Of a stretch of 64,000 nucleotides of DNA, positions 1 through 9,785 are shown in pieces. The translations under genes and the position numbers were made by a program. A model generated the notes under the pieces. That model worked only from the letters and a program-made list of their open reading frames with translations. It was not told the DNA's origin and made no database searches. Positions within the stretch are counted from its first letter, which is position 1. Every line of letters begins with the position of its first letter. Source of the DNA: Bacteroidales bacterium (GTDB taxonomy: Bacteria > Bacteroidota > Bacteroidia > Bacteroidales > PUMT01); contig SLCF01000002.1 in assembly GCA_007125955.1 (NCBI GenBank), positions 19,133 through 83,132 of the forward strand. Direction: 5' to 3'.

Positions 1-876
1 TAACTGTCCGGCAATACCTGCAGCCATAGAATTGTAGTTATTATGTCTCCCCTTGAGGGCCAGTTGGTCTTTTAACATAGTTATTTCGCTGTTTGAGGTT
101 TTTATAATCAGCTTATCGTTTTCAATCCATGCCCCTTCCCCTTCCAGGGGAGTGGCCGAGAAAGGATATGAAACCGCTTCAATATTTCTTCGGGTCAGTT
201 CCTTAGCGATTATTTCGTCATCTGCACAATAAATAAAATTGTCAGACCGGGTCAGGTTTTTAGTTATCCTGAATTTTGAGTCAATATAACGGGACATCTT
301 GTTACCGTACCTGTCGAGGTGGTCGGGGGTTATGTTCATTAATACTGCAATATCCGGCCTGAATTCCGATATGCCGTCAAGCTGAAAACTACTGAGTTCA
401 ACAACAAAATATTCATATTTTCCTGTGGCCACCTGCATGGCAAAACTTTTTCCAACATTCCCCGCCGCAGAAACATTCAGTCCTGCTCTTTTCAGGATAT
501 CGTATATGAGCAATGTTGTGGTTGTCTTTCCGTTGCTGCCGGTTACACCTATAATATATGAGCCGGTGAAACGGAAAGCAAATTCAATTTCAGATATAAC
601 AGGGATCCCTTTTTTGTGAATTTCCTTTACAACAGTTGATTCATCGGGTATGCCCGGGCTTTTTACAACTTCGTCTGCATTCAGTATTAGTTTTAGGGTG
701 TGGGCGCCCTCTTCCCATTCCGTTCCTGAAGATGTTAGCTGGTCGCGGTATTCAGCTTTTATTTTACCGGAATCTGAAAGGAAAACATCATACCCTTTAC
801 GCATTGCAAGAAGGGCTGAACCTGTCCCGCTTTCCCCCCCGCCTAATATGACAATCCTTTTTTTCATCCGGTTCAT
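1..876 (-). CDS. murD: UDP-N-acetylmuramoylalanine--D-glutamate ligase, partial (C-terminus off the window)
   Basis: Own reverse-strand translation: M(NRM)KKRIVILGGGESGTGSALLAMRKGYDVFLSDSG...GVTGSNGKTTTTLLIYDIL...ITPDHLDRYGNKM; Mur ligase ATP motif; next to mraY/murE. Start 876 or 867. Confidence 0.9.
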   Translation of the reverse strand, partial: MNRMKKRIVILGGGESGTGSALLAMRKGYDVFLSDSGKIKAEYRDQLTSSGTEWEEGAHTLKLILNADEVVKSPGIPDESTVVKEIHKKGIPVISEIEFAFRFTGSYIIGVTGSNGKTTTTLLIYDILKRAGLNVSAAGNVGKSFAMQVATGKYEYFVVELSSFQLDGISEFRPDIAVLMNITPDHLDRYGNKMSRYIDSKFRITKNLTRSDNFIYCADDEIIAKELTRRNIEAVSYPFSATPLEGEGAWIENDKLIIKTSNSEITMLKDQLALKGRHNNYNSMAAGIAGQL

Positions 877-884
877 TTTTTACT

Positions 885-2135
885 TCATCTTACTTTAAGT
901 GTCAGCACTGCAATAACCGCAAGGAATATCCCTACGATCCAGAAACGTGTGACTATCTTTGCTTCAGGGTATCCCAAAATCTGGTAATGATGGTGAAGCG
1001 GCGCCATTTTGAACACTCTCCTTCCCTCACCATGCCTCTTTTTAGTGTATTTGAAATATGCCACCTGGATAACCACCGAAAGGCTCTCTATAAAAAAAAC
1101 TCCGCAAAGTATGGGTATCAGCAGCTCTTTTCTGATCAGAATTGCATAAACTGCTATTATGCCTCCCAGTGAAAGGCTGCCTGTATCTCCCATAAACACT
1201 TGTGCGGGATATGAATTGTACCACAGGAACCCGATCGTCGCCCCTACGAATGCGCTCATAAATATTACAAGCTCTCCTGTGTTTGGGATATACATTATGT
1301 TAAGATAATCGGAGTAGATTATGTTTCCGGAAAGATATGCCAGTATACCCAGTGTGACTCCTATAATGGTTGATGTGCCGGTTGCAAGGCCATCAAGCCC
1401 GTCAGTCATATTCGCGCCGTTCGAAACCGCTGTAACAATCAATATGATCAGAATTACAAACACCACCCAGCCCCATTTACCGGCCTTGTCCCCCAGGAAC
1501 CAGACTATCATTGAATAATCGAACTCATTGTCCTTAAGAAAGGGAATGGTAGTGATAGTGCCCTTAACATCCCGTGTAATATAGACTGGGGGAGGAGATT
1601 CCTTATCTGACTGCTGAACCATTACTGTTTTGTATTCCCCGTTTTCCGGCAACACTCTTTCCCTGACCACAATTTCATCACTGAGATACATGGTCAACCC
1701 GACCAGCAATCCCACAATAACCTGTCCCAGTATCTTCAGGCGGCCGCTCAACCCCTCCTTATCCTTTTTGAAAGTCTTGATGTAATCGTCAGCAAAACCC
1801 ACCATTCCGAGCCATAATGTAGTTATCAGCATGATCCGCACATAAACGTTCTGAAGGTTTCCGAACAGTAGTGTTGGAATAAGTATTGATGCAAGTATAA
1901 TTATTCCCCCCATAGTGGGAGTCCCTTTTTTTCTGAGTTGACCCTCAAGTCCGAGATCCCTGACAACCTCACCTATCTGTTTTTTCTGAAGGTAATTAAT
2001 TATACGTCTCCCCATAAGAAGGGAGATTGCGAGGGAAGTAATAACAGCCATCGAGGAGCGGAAAGTAATATACTGGAACACTCCCGCTCCCGGAAAACCG
2101 ATACTTTGTAACCAATCAAACAGATAATGCAGCAT
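885..2135 (-). CDS. mraY: Phospho-N-acetylmuramoyl-pentapeptide-transferase
   Basis: Motifs [38 protein letters not shown]; dcw context; extra loop (residues ~155-205) typical of Bacteroidetes MraY. Confidence 0.97.
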   Translation of the reverse strand: MLHYLFDWLQSIGFPGAGVFQYITFRSSMAVITSLAISLLMGRRIINYLQKKQIGEVVRDLGLEGQLRKKGTPTMGGIIILASILIPTLLFGNLQNVYVRIMLITTLWLGMVGFADDYIKTFKKDKEGLSGRLKILGQVIVGLLVGLTMYLSDEIVVRERVLPENGEYKTVMVQQSDKESPPPVYITRDVKGTITTIPFLKDNEFDYSMIVWFLGDKAGKWGWVVFVILIILIVTAVSNGANMTDGLDGLATGTSTIIGVTLGILAYLSGNIIYSDYLNIMYIPNTGELVIFMSAFVGATIGFLWYNSYPAQVFMGDTGSLSLGGIIAVYAILIRKELLIPILCGVFFIESLSVVIQVAYFKYTKKRHGEGRRVFKMAPLHHHYQILGYPEAKIVTRFWIVGIFLAVIAVLTLKVR

Positions 2136-2141
2136 AATCTT

Positions 2142-3605
2142 TTATTTGACTTTTGTTTTGAAAGCGGACTCAATCACCTCCCTGTCATCAAAATGGTGAC
2201 GCTTCCCTTTAATTTCCTGGTATGTTTCATGTCCCTTCCCTGCAACAAGTATTATATCCCCCGGAGAGGCCATCATGCATGCAGCCCTTATAGCTTCTGC
2301 CCTTCCGGTAATTGATAACACTTTTGTTTTCTCCTCATCTGCAATACCATCCATCATATCCTCAATTATCTTTTCCGGATCCTCATTCCGTGGATTATCA
2401 GAGGTGAGTATGAGTTTGTTACTGTATTTCATGGCAATTGATGCCATCACCGGACGCTTCCCCTTGTCCCGGTCGCCACCGGAACCTACAACGGTAATAA
2501 CCTCCTCTTTGCCTTTTCTCAGGCTTTTGATTGTTTTAAGCACATTCTCCAGGGCATCGGGTGTATGGGCATAATCAACTATGGCAGTTGTTCCGCTTTC
2601 CGACCTGACATATTCGAACCTGCCCGGTACTACCCCGAATGTGCTGGCAACAAGCAGCACTTTTTCAGTGTCGGCTCCCAGCAGGTCGGCTGCAGCAATT
2701 GCTCCCAGCAGGTTGTATGCATTGAATTCACCTATGAGGTGTGTCCACAGTTCACGCCCGCCAATATTGAGCAGTGTGCCGTCGAAATGGCTTTCAATAA
2801 TCCTTCCTTTATAGTCAGCCACTCTTTTTATAGCAAAAGTTTTTTTAGCTGCAGGTGTATTCTGGATCATCAGCCTTCCGTTTTTGTCATCTATATTTAC
2901 AAGGGCAAACGCATCTTCAGGCAACCTGTCAAAAAACTCCTTCTTGGCTTGAAGGTAGGCGGAAAAATCCTCATGATAGTCAAGATGGTCATGGGTTATA
3001 TTGGTAAATATTCCGCCGGCAAAAGTGATACCCTCAATCCTCTTTTGAACCACCGAATGAGAGCTTACCTCCATAAAACAGTAACTGCAACCCGAGGATA
3101 CCATTTCACTCAGCAAAGACTGGAGTGCAACGGGATCGGGTGTTGTAAAATATGCAGGCATAGTCCGGTCGTTTATCCTGTAATCAACCGTGGATATAAG
3201 TCCCGCTCCGTAGCCCAACTTCATGAAAAGCCGGTGAAGCAGCACCGCCGTAGTTGTTTTACCGTTCGTCCCTGTTATGCCTAGCACCTTCATCTGCCCG
3301 GAAGGGTGTCCGTAAAACGCCGAGGCGATTCTGCCGGTCTCCGTTGCGGTATCCTCCACTCTCACATATGTTACACCCTTATCGAACCTTGACGGAAACC
3401 TGTTGCAAACAACAGCTGCAGCACCTCTGCCGGCAGCATCATCTATAAAATCGTGGCCGTCATTATGCATTCCTTCAATCGCAAAAAAAAGCGATCCTTC
3501 CCCGGCCTTCCTTGAATCTGAAGTAACAGAGCTGATTTCCGTATCAGGATTCCCCCTGATACCGTAAACATTACAGCCTTCCAGTATGTCGTTAAGCTTA
3601 GGCAT
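2142..3605 (-). CDS. murE: UDP-N-acetylmuramoyl-L-alanyl-D-glutamate--2,6-diaminopimelate ligase
   Basis: TGTNGKTT ATP motif, DNPRNEDP (meso-DAP specificity motif), dcw context. Confidence 0.97.
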   Translation of the reverse strand: MPKLNDILEGCNVYGIRGNPDTEISSVTSDSRKAGEGSLFFAIEGMHNDGHDFIDDAAGRGAAAVVCNRFPSRFDKGVTYVRVEDTATETGRIASAFYGHPSGQMKVLGITGTNGKTTTAVLLHRLFMKLGYGAGLISTVDYRINDRTMPAYFTTPDPVALQSLLSEMVSSGCSYCFMEVSSHSVVQKRIEGITFAGGIFTNITHDHLDYHEDFSAYLQAKKEFFDRLPEDAFALVNIDDKNGRLMIQNTPAAKKTFAIKRVADYKGRIIESHFDGTLLNIGGRELWTHLIGEFNAYNLLGAIAAADLLGADTEKVLLVASTFGVVPGRFEYVRSESGTTAIVDYAHTPDALENVLKTIKSLRKGKEEVITVVGSGGDRDKGKRPVMASIAMKYSNKLILTSDNPRNEDPEKIIEDMMDGIADEEKTKVLSITGRAEAIRAACMMASPGDIILVAGKGHETYQEIKGKRHHFDDREVIESAFKTKVK

Positions 3606-3633
3606 TTCAGTTTTAAGTTTTAACAGACTCTAT

Positions 3634-5784
3634 TCAATCATTCAGGCTCATCTGCAGCACAATTATCTCTCCTTCATTAACTTTCCTGCCGGGCATTACC
3701 GATTGCGACAAAACCTTCCCCCTTCCCGACACCTCAACTTTCAGCCCCGCATTCTCCAGCAGGTATATCGCATCTTTCAGCGACATATCAACCACGTTGG
3801 GAACCAGACCCGGGATCAGGGTTCTTTCCCTCATCTCAACATAATTTTCGACGCTCATTGTGGAAACCCATCCTGAGGATTCACCGTTATCATTGTCATT
3901 ATCCCCATATGCGATGGTTCTGTAGTCAATGTCCAGACTGTTTAAAACAGTTGCCAGTTGGGTGAAACTGCCGGATTTTGTAAAGGGCGATTCTTCAATT
4001 AGGCCGTCTGCCCTATGTAGCGGTTCATGCATATCCAGACTGGTTGCATAAACCTTGTCTGCAATTTCCCTGAAAACCGGTCCGGCCACCAGGTTTCCGT
4101 AATAAATATTGCTTGAAGGGGAGTTGACAACTACAATGCATGAATAACGCGGATTATCAGCCGGGAAATATCCTACAAAAGAGGCCTGATGGCTTACCAT
4201 CTCCTGATGGCGGTACCCGTATTTCTCGTTTGCTATCTGTGCTGTTCCGGTTTTGCCTGCTATTTTGTAACGGGTATTCCTCAGGTTGCTGGCAGTCCCT
4301 TTTTCCACTACACCTTCCAGCATAAGCCTCACACCTTCAATTGTGGATTTTGATACCACCGAGGGATTGATAACTTCTGTGGGAAATCTTTCTATAACAT
4401 CGCCGTGTGATTTGATGGCTGTTACGAACCTTGGCCTCACCATTCTCCCGTTATTTGCAATTGCATTATAAAAAGTAAGAATCTGAAGTGGTGTCATTCG
4501 TACTTCGTAACCTATTGACATCATAGGCAGGGAGACACCCGACCAAAATGGGTCGCCGGGATACTTTATATCAGGGGCACCTTCCCCCCTTATTTCAACA
4601 CCCAGTTTTTCATTCAGATTCATTTTGTAAAGCCGGTTTATGAAATTTTTTTCCTTCCCGTTATAATTATCGTGTACAATTTTGGATACAGCTACATTGG
4701 ATGAGACCTCAAAGGCTTCCTGGACGGTTATCTTGCCCAGTCCGCCTTCCTGGGCATCTGAAATCCTCTGGTTAAAGAACATTATATTGCCGTCTCCTGT
4801 ATCAACTGAATCGGAAGGGTTTATGTACCCGTCTTCCATTGCAGCCATCAGGGACATCAGTTTGAAGGTTGATCCCGGTTCGGTGCTTTCTCCGATTGCA
4901 AAGTTGTAGGACTCGGAATAACCCCCGTTGCTGTTCATCTGAAGATTGGCAATAGCTTTTATATCGCCTGTGCCGACCTCCATAAGCACCGCCGTGCCGT
5001 GGTGGGCTCCGTGCCTCCTGAGCTGCCTTAGCAGTGCGCTGGTTGCCACATCCTGTATCTCTACATCTATGCTTGTGACAATATCATACCCGTCCCTTGG
5101 CTCAACCTCATTCCTGTCATTCAGCGGCATCCAAACATTGCCGGATATTCTCCGCATTAGTTGCAGACCAACAACACCCCTGAGTTGTTCGTCATAGGCG
5201 CCCTCTATTCCTACAACATTTCCTGATTCACTTTTGGTGATATACCCGATGGTCCTCGACGCAAGGTTGCCGTGAGGCAGTATTCTGCGGTCATCCTGTA
5301 TGGCAATAAATCCGCCCCTGTTCCTCCCCAGTCTGAATACGGGAAAATTCTCCATCTCTTTCATCATATTGAAAGAGACCCCTCTTTTTATAAGGTGGAA
5401 CCTCCTGTTCTCCCTCCTTGCCTGAAGCAGTTCGCTCCTGTAGGCGGAAGCGGATTTGTCCCTGAACAACTTATGCAAACGGAGGGCAAGTGAATCTATA
5501 TTACCAAAAAAGATCTCGTCTGTCAGGCCCCGGGCCCTCAAGTCCATCCGGATCTCATAATAAGGCACCGAGGTTGAAAGAAGCCGGTTGTTGGCGCCGT
5601 ATATATCACCCCTGTTCGGCTCGATTATCATATCCCTGACAATGCGATTTTCAGCCATTTCTTCCCATTTTGACCCTTCTACCAGCTGAAGCCACATAAT
5701 TTTCCCAAGTATAAGAATTGCAAAAAAGAGAACGCAGATATATACCACGCCTACACGCCATACTATGTCTTTTTTCAGCGACAT
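3634..5784 (-). CDS. ftsI: Penicillin-binding protein (FtsI/PBP3-like) with C-terminal PASTA domain
   Basis: N-terminal TM, STFK, SSN and KTGT motifs, C-terminal PASTA-like segment; dcw context. Confidence 0.93.
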   Translation of the reverse strand: MSLKKDIVWRVGVVYICVLFFAILILGKIMWLQLVEGSKWEEMAENRIVRDMIIEPNRGDIYGANNRLLSTSVPYYEIRMDLRARGLTDEIFFGNIDSLALRLHKLFRDKSASAYRSELLQARRENRRFHLIKRGVSFNMMKEMENFPVFRLGRNRGGFIAIQDDRRILPHGNLASRTIGYITKSESGNVVGIEGAYDEQLRGVVGLQLMRRISGNVWMPLNDRNEVEPRDGYDIVTSIDVEIQDVATSALLRQLRRHGAHHGTAVLMEVGTGDIKAIANLQMNSNGGYSESYNFAIGESTEPGSTFKLMSLMAAMEDGYINPSDSVDTGDGNIMFFNQRISDAQEGGLGKITVQEAFEVSSNVAVSKIVHDNYNGKEKNFINRLYKMNLNEKLGVEIRGEGAPDIKYPGDPFWSGVSLPMMSIGYEVRMTPLQILTFYNAIANNGRMVRPRFVTAIKSHGDVIERFPTEVINPSVVSKSTIEGVRLMLEGVVEKGTASNLRNTRYKIAGKTGTAQIANEKYGYRHQEMVSHQASFVGYFPADNPRYSCIVVVNSPSSNIYYGNLVAGPVFREIADKVYATSLDMHEPLHRADGLIEESPFTKSGSFTQLATVLNSLDIDYRTIAYGDNDNDNGESSGWVSTMSVENYVEMRERTLIPGLVPNVVDMSLKDAIYLLENAGLKVEVSGRGKVLSQSVMPGRKVNEGEIIVLQMSLND

Positions 5785-5790
5785 ACCTTG

Positions 5791-6168
5791 TCAGTTTTTT
5801 ACAACAATTTTAACCGGAGGCTCTGTTGACTCCCTGAGTCCCAGATTCTCCCTTTCAATCAGTTTCAGCACTTCCGACTGTCTGCTGATATGCATCAGTT
5901 CGGCAGATACCGTTATAGCCCTTGCCCTGAGTTCCTGCAGTTCCGACTGCAACTCACTTTGCTGCCTTACCAGCTTTTCAGCATGGTAATGATTTGCAAT
6001 GTAGATAAATGCAAGTACTGTAAGAAATACGATGTAGGGCAGCTGACGTATCACAAATGAGCGGGTCAGGAGCGTGCCGTCAATAAGCTCCTTAATCACT
6101 CCTTTTTTCTGAACCTTTTGCTCCTGTTTCTCCTCTTCATTGAACTCTATTTGTCCGTACCTTTCCAT
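5791..6168 (-). CDS. FtsL-like cell division protein
   Basis: Small single-TM coiled-coil protein between ftsI and rsmH. Confidence 0.75.
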   Translation of the reverse strand: MERYGQIEFNEEEKQEQKVQKKGVIKELIDGTLLTRSFVIRQLPYIVFLTVLAFIYIANHYHAEKLVRQQSELQSELQELRARAITVSAELMHISRQSEVLKLIERENLGLRESTEPPVKIVVKN

Positions 6169-6235
6169 AGCTTTCTCTCAATGTCCGTTCCGGGCTTGCC
6201 TCTTTGCCCTGCAAATATCGGTTTACTGATTAATC

Positions 6236-7138
6236 TTATATTTTCTCCGCAATCCTCAACCTTGCGCTTCTTGATCTATTGTTTTCCGACACCTCTTTTT
6301 CACCCGCCACTATCGCCTTTCTGTTAAGGGGGCGGAGCGGCACCAGGGGTTTGCCATAAAAGTCCTTTTCAAGCTTCCCTTCCACATTGCCTGTTTTGGT
6401 AAAGTTTTTCACCATCCTGTCTTCTATTGAGTGGTAGGCGATAACGGAAAGCCTTCCCTCTTTTTTCAGTGCCGGCAGAACCTGTTCCAGCATTTCCCTC
6501 AGCGAATCGGCCTCCCTGTTTACCTCTATCCTCAGAGCCTGAAAAACCTTTGCAAGGTATTTGTTCCTGTTCCCCGGAGGAACAGATGAACTTACAACAT
6601 TTACAAACTCCCCGGTGCTTTCAAAAGCCTCTTTTCCCCTTGCCTCAACAATTGTTTTTGCAAGCTTTCTGAAGTTCGACACCTCCCCGTAATTTCTGAA
6701 AACAGAAGACAGTTCCTCTTCAGAATAAGTGTTTACAATATCTGATGCCTTTAGCGAAGCCTCCCGGTTCATTCTCATGTCAAGAGGTCCGGGATAACTA
6801 AACGAAAACCCCCTTTCAGCAGAATCAAAATGGTGCGACGAAACTCCAAGATCTGCCAGTATACCGTCCACTTTCAGAATATTGTGAAAACGTAAATAAT
6901 TCCGGAAAAACCTGAAATTTCCCCTTATGAATAAAAATCTTTTGTCTTTGATCTTTTCAGCTTCATACATGCTGTCGGCATCCTGATCGAATGCAACCAG
7001 AAGTCCCTTGCCCATCCTTCTCAGGATCTCAACCGAATGCCCCCCTCCACCGAAAGTGAGGTCAACATATGTGCCGCCGGACTTAACTGCAAGTCCATCT
7101 ACACTTTTATGCAAAAGCACAGGTTTGTGATATCCCAT
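6236..7138 (-). CDS. rsmH: 16S rRNA (cytosine1402-N4)-methyltransferase
   Basis: YHKPVLLHKSVDGL, DLTFGGGGHSVEIL, DLGVSSHHFDSAERGFSF, YHSIEDRMVK motifs. Confidence 0.97.
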   Translation of the reverse strand: MGYHKPVLLHKSVDGLAVKSGGTYVDLTFGGGGHSVEILRRMGKGLLVAFDQDADSMYEAEKIKDKRFLFIRGNFRFFRNYLRFHNILKVDGILADLGVSSHHFDSAERGFSFSYPGPLDMRMNREASLKASDIVNTYSEEELSSVFRNYGEVSNFRKLAKTIVEARGKEAFESTGEFVNVVSSSVPPGNRNKYLAKVFQALRIEVNREADSLREMLEQVLPALKKEGRLSVIAYHSIEDRMVKNFTKTGNVEGKLEKDFYGKPLVPLRPLNRKAIVAGEKEVSENNRSRSARLRIAEKI

Positions 7139-7602
7139 TATTTGCCGTTTTGATCAGTGTTTCCCAGTATTTTTTCCGCCAGTCCGGCAAAATCGTCGGC
7201 TCCGTCTGCCACATCATAATACATCTTCCTGTTCCACATCTCTATCTTACCATCCTGACCTGCCAGCACAGCTTCACCGTCAATCTCAGCCACTTCAAGA
7301 AGCCGTCTTGGTATCAGGAGCCTGTTGTTCCCGTCAAGAACCACCTCTGCCGTCCCTTTGTAAAAACCTCTCATGAACCTGCTGTGCTCCTTGTTGTATG
7401 GATTGATTTTTTCTCTTATAATTTCATTTTGTCTTTGCCATTCATCCATCGGATAAAGCACAAGGCATCTCTCAAAAATATCCTTTTTAACAACGAACCT
7501 GTCCATAGCAGCTGAAGGCATCTGCTTTTTGAATGCCGAAGGGAGAACTATACGCCCTTTGGCATCAACTTTGCATATATAATCACCGATAAAACTCGCC
7601 AT
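7138..7602 (-). CDS. mraZ: Division/cell wall cluster transcriptional regulator MraZ
   Basis: MASFIGDYICKVDAKGRIVLPSAFK; first gene of dcw. ORF extends to 7656 but the family start matches 7602. Confidence 0.93.
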   Translation of the reverse strand: MASFIGDYICKVDAKGRIVLPSAFKKQMPSAAMDRFVVKKDIFERCLVLYPMDEWQRQNEIIREKINPYNKEHSRFMRGFYKGTAEVVLDGNNRLLIPRRLLEVAEIDGEAVLAGQDGKIEMWNRKMYYDVADGADDFAGLAEKILGNTDQNGK

Positions 7603-7784
7603 AACCAAAATGTTTGGTAGAGTAAAAATAAATAAATATTTTCCACTTTCAACCACTTTGCCCCATTTTTTTCCACTTTGTTGATAACTTTTTTCAAAAA
7701 ATGAGTTTCATCCGGAGCAGGAAATTTTTTACACCCTTCTGAATACGGGATTATATTCATTTAGGCAATTATTTTATTATTTTA

Positions 7785-8672
7785 GTGTTTTTAGATATGG
7801 TGATTTTTAAAATTGATGGCATGATGGAAGATCAGGCTCACGGTAATGATATTGAGCTAATTGACGTTGACCGGATTTTTAAAAACAAAAATCCGCGTCT
7901 TTATAATGTTTTACCGGGATTTATCTTAAGATACATAAAAAGAATCATACATCAGGATGAGCTCAACGAAGCACTGGTAAGGTTCAAAGATGACAAGGGT
8001 GTGGATTTTGTCAGATCCATACTGGACTATATGAACATTGAATATACAGTAACAGGTGAAGAGAATATTCCTGGAGAAGGCAGGTTAATTTTCGTTTCAA
8101 ACCACCCGCTTGGGGGGCTTGACGGGTTGATCTTCATTGACATTATCGGAAAACGATTCAGCAATATACGCTTTATTGTAAACGACATTTTGCTCAATAT
8201 CAAGAACCTGGAATCTATTTTTGTGCCTGTCAACAAATACGGCAGGCAATCGGCAGCTTACGCAAGGAAGATAGAAGACGTGTACCGGTCAGATAACCAG
8301 GTTCTCTATTTCCCTGCAGGATTGTGCTCAAGAAAATCGGGAAAGAGGATCATGGATCTTGAGTGGAAAAAAAATTTTATAAAAAAGGCGGTCGATCACA
8401 AAAGGGATGTTATTCCAATGTATTTCAGCGGTAGTAACTCCGGGTTTTTTTACCGCCTTGCAAACCTCAGGAAGTTTTTGGGAATAAAGGCCAATATTGA
8501 GCTGTTTCTCCTCTCCGATGAAATGTTCAGGCAAAAAGGGAGAAAGATCTCGGTAAAAATCGGCAAGCCTGTTCCTTATACAACTTTTGACAGTTCAAAA
8601 AACCAGTCGGAATGGGCAAAATACCTCAAAGATTTGGTATATGAAATGGGTAAGGAGGTCGAATCTGCATAA
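7785..8672 (+). CDS. PlsC-like lysophospholipid/aminolipid O-acyltransferase (GlsA/OlsA-like candidate)
   Basis: Acyltransferase motif VSNHPLGGLDGLI, FPAG, PMYFSGSNSGFFYRLANLRK; followed by a hemolysin-type N-acyltransferase. Start GTG 7785 or ATG 7797. Confidence 0.8.
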   Translation: MFLDMVIFKIDGMMEDQAHGNDIELIDVDRIFKNKNPRLYNVLPGFILRYIKRIIHQDELNEALVRFKDDKGVDFVRSILDYMNIEYTVTGEENIPGEGRLIFVSNHPLGGLDGLIFIDIIGKRFSNIRFIVNDILLNIKNLESIFVPVNKYGRQSAAYARKIEDVYRSDNQVLYFPAGLCSRKSGKRIMDLEWKKNFIKKAVDHKRDVIPMYFSGSNSGFFYRLANLRKFLGIKANIELFLLSDEMFRQKGRKISVKIGKPVPYTTFDSSKNQSEWAKYLKDLVYEMGKEVESA

Positions 8673-8826
8673 AGTTTTATTATTTTGTTAACTTTGAATT
8701 GTTTTCAATTCTTTAAACTTTGAATGTTAAACAAGGAGATAGTGATGTAAATAATTGAAAACCCGGGATTTAAACAGCGGTCAAACACCCGGGTCCATTT
8801 TGAGGACAGTTATAATTAAAGTACAG

Positions 8827-9783
8827 ATGCAAAATATCCCTTCACCAGTTAGCAGAAAAGATATAAAGGATGAACTCCGTTCGAATAAGTTCATAAGAAA
8901 GACAAACAATGCTGGCAATGAACTTTATATCGTAACGGCCAAGGACTCACCCAATACGATGAAAGAGATTGGCCGGCTGCGTGAGCTCAGTTTCCGTCAT
9001 GCCGGAGGAGGCACGGGCAAAAGCATTGATATAGATGACTTTGACAATTGCAGCGACCCCTACAGGCAATTGATCGTCTGGGATCCCAAACACCAGGAAA
9101 TACTGGGGGGATATCGTTTTTATATACCTGAAGCAGGAAAGCCATCAGATCCTTCAAAACTGGCTACTTCAAAACTCTTCAATTTTTCCGACCAGTTCAT
9201 TAAAGAGTACCTGCCCTACATGATTGAACTTGGCAGGTCATTTGTACAGCCTGCTTATCAAAGCACTTCAAGGGCAAGAAAAGGGTTGTTTGCACTCGAC
9301 AACCTTTGGGACGGACTGGGAGCAATTGTTGTTGACAATCCCGAAATGAAATATTTTTTCGGTAAGGTAACAATGTATAAAAGATTTAATTATCAGGCAC
9401 GCAATCTGATCCTCTATTTCCTTAATAAATATTTCCCTGACGAAGAAAAGCTTGTTACTCCAAAAGAGCCGCTCGAACTGAATATAGACTATCCAATGAT
9501 GGAAAAGATCTTCACCGGCAGAAGCTATCAGGATGATTACAAAATCCTTTCACAAAAAGTGAGAGGCTTCAAAGAGGTTATCCCTCCCCTTATCAACGCC
9601 TATATGAACCTTTCCCCTTCTATGAAGGTTTTCGGGACTGTGCTGAATGAAAGCTTCGGCAATGTTGAAGAAACAGGTATCATGATAACAATAAACGATC
9701 TTTACAGGAAAAAAGTGGAAAGGCATGTTTCTACTTACCAGCGCGTAAAGTATTATTTACACCCGCATTCTTCAAGCCCCTGA
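8827..9783 (+). CDS. GNAT/hemolysin-type N-acyltransferase (GlsB/OlsB-like candidate)
   Basis: ELSFRHAGGGTGKSIDIDDFD...YDQLIVWD-like (YRQLIVWDPKHQEILGGYRFY), ELGRSFVQPAYQ; ORF listed from TTG 8755, ATG 8827 more plausible. Confidence 0.8.
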   Translation: MQNIPSPVSRKDIKDELRSNKFIRKTNNAGNELYIVTAKDSPNTMKEIGRLRELSFRHAGGGTGKSIDIDDFDNCSDPYRQLIVWDPKHQEILGGYRFYIPEAGKPSDPSKLATSKLFNFSDQFIKEYLPYMIELGRSFVQPAYQSTSRARKGLFALDNLWDGLGAIVVDNPEMKYFFGKVTMYKRFNYQARNLILYFLNKYFPDEEKLVTPKEPLELNIDYPMMEKIFTGRSYQDDYKILSQKVRGFKEVIPPLINAYMNLSPSMKVFGTVLNESFGNVEETGIMITINDLYRKKVERHVSTYQRVKYYLHPHSSSP

Positions 9784-9785
9784 GA

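Noticed and set aside
2565-3284. 239-aa plus-strand ORF
   Set aside because: Antisense to murE, which has clear conserved motifs.
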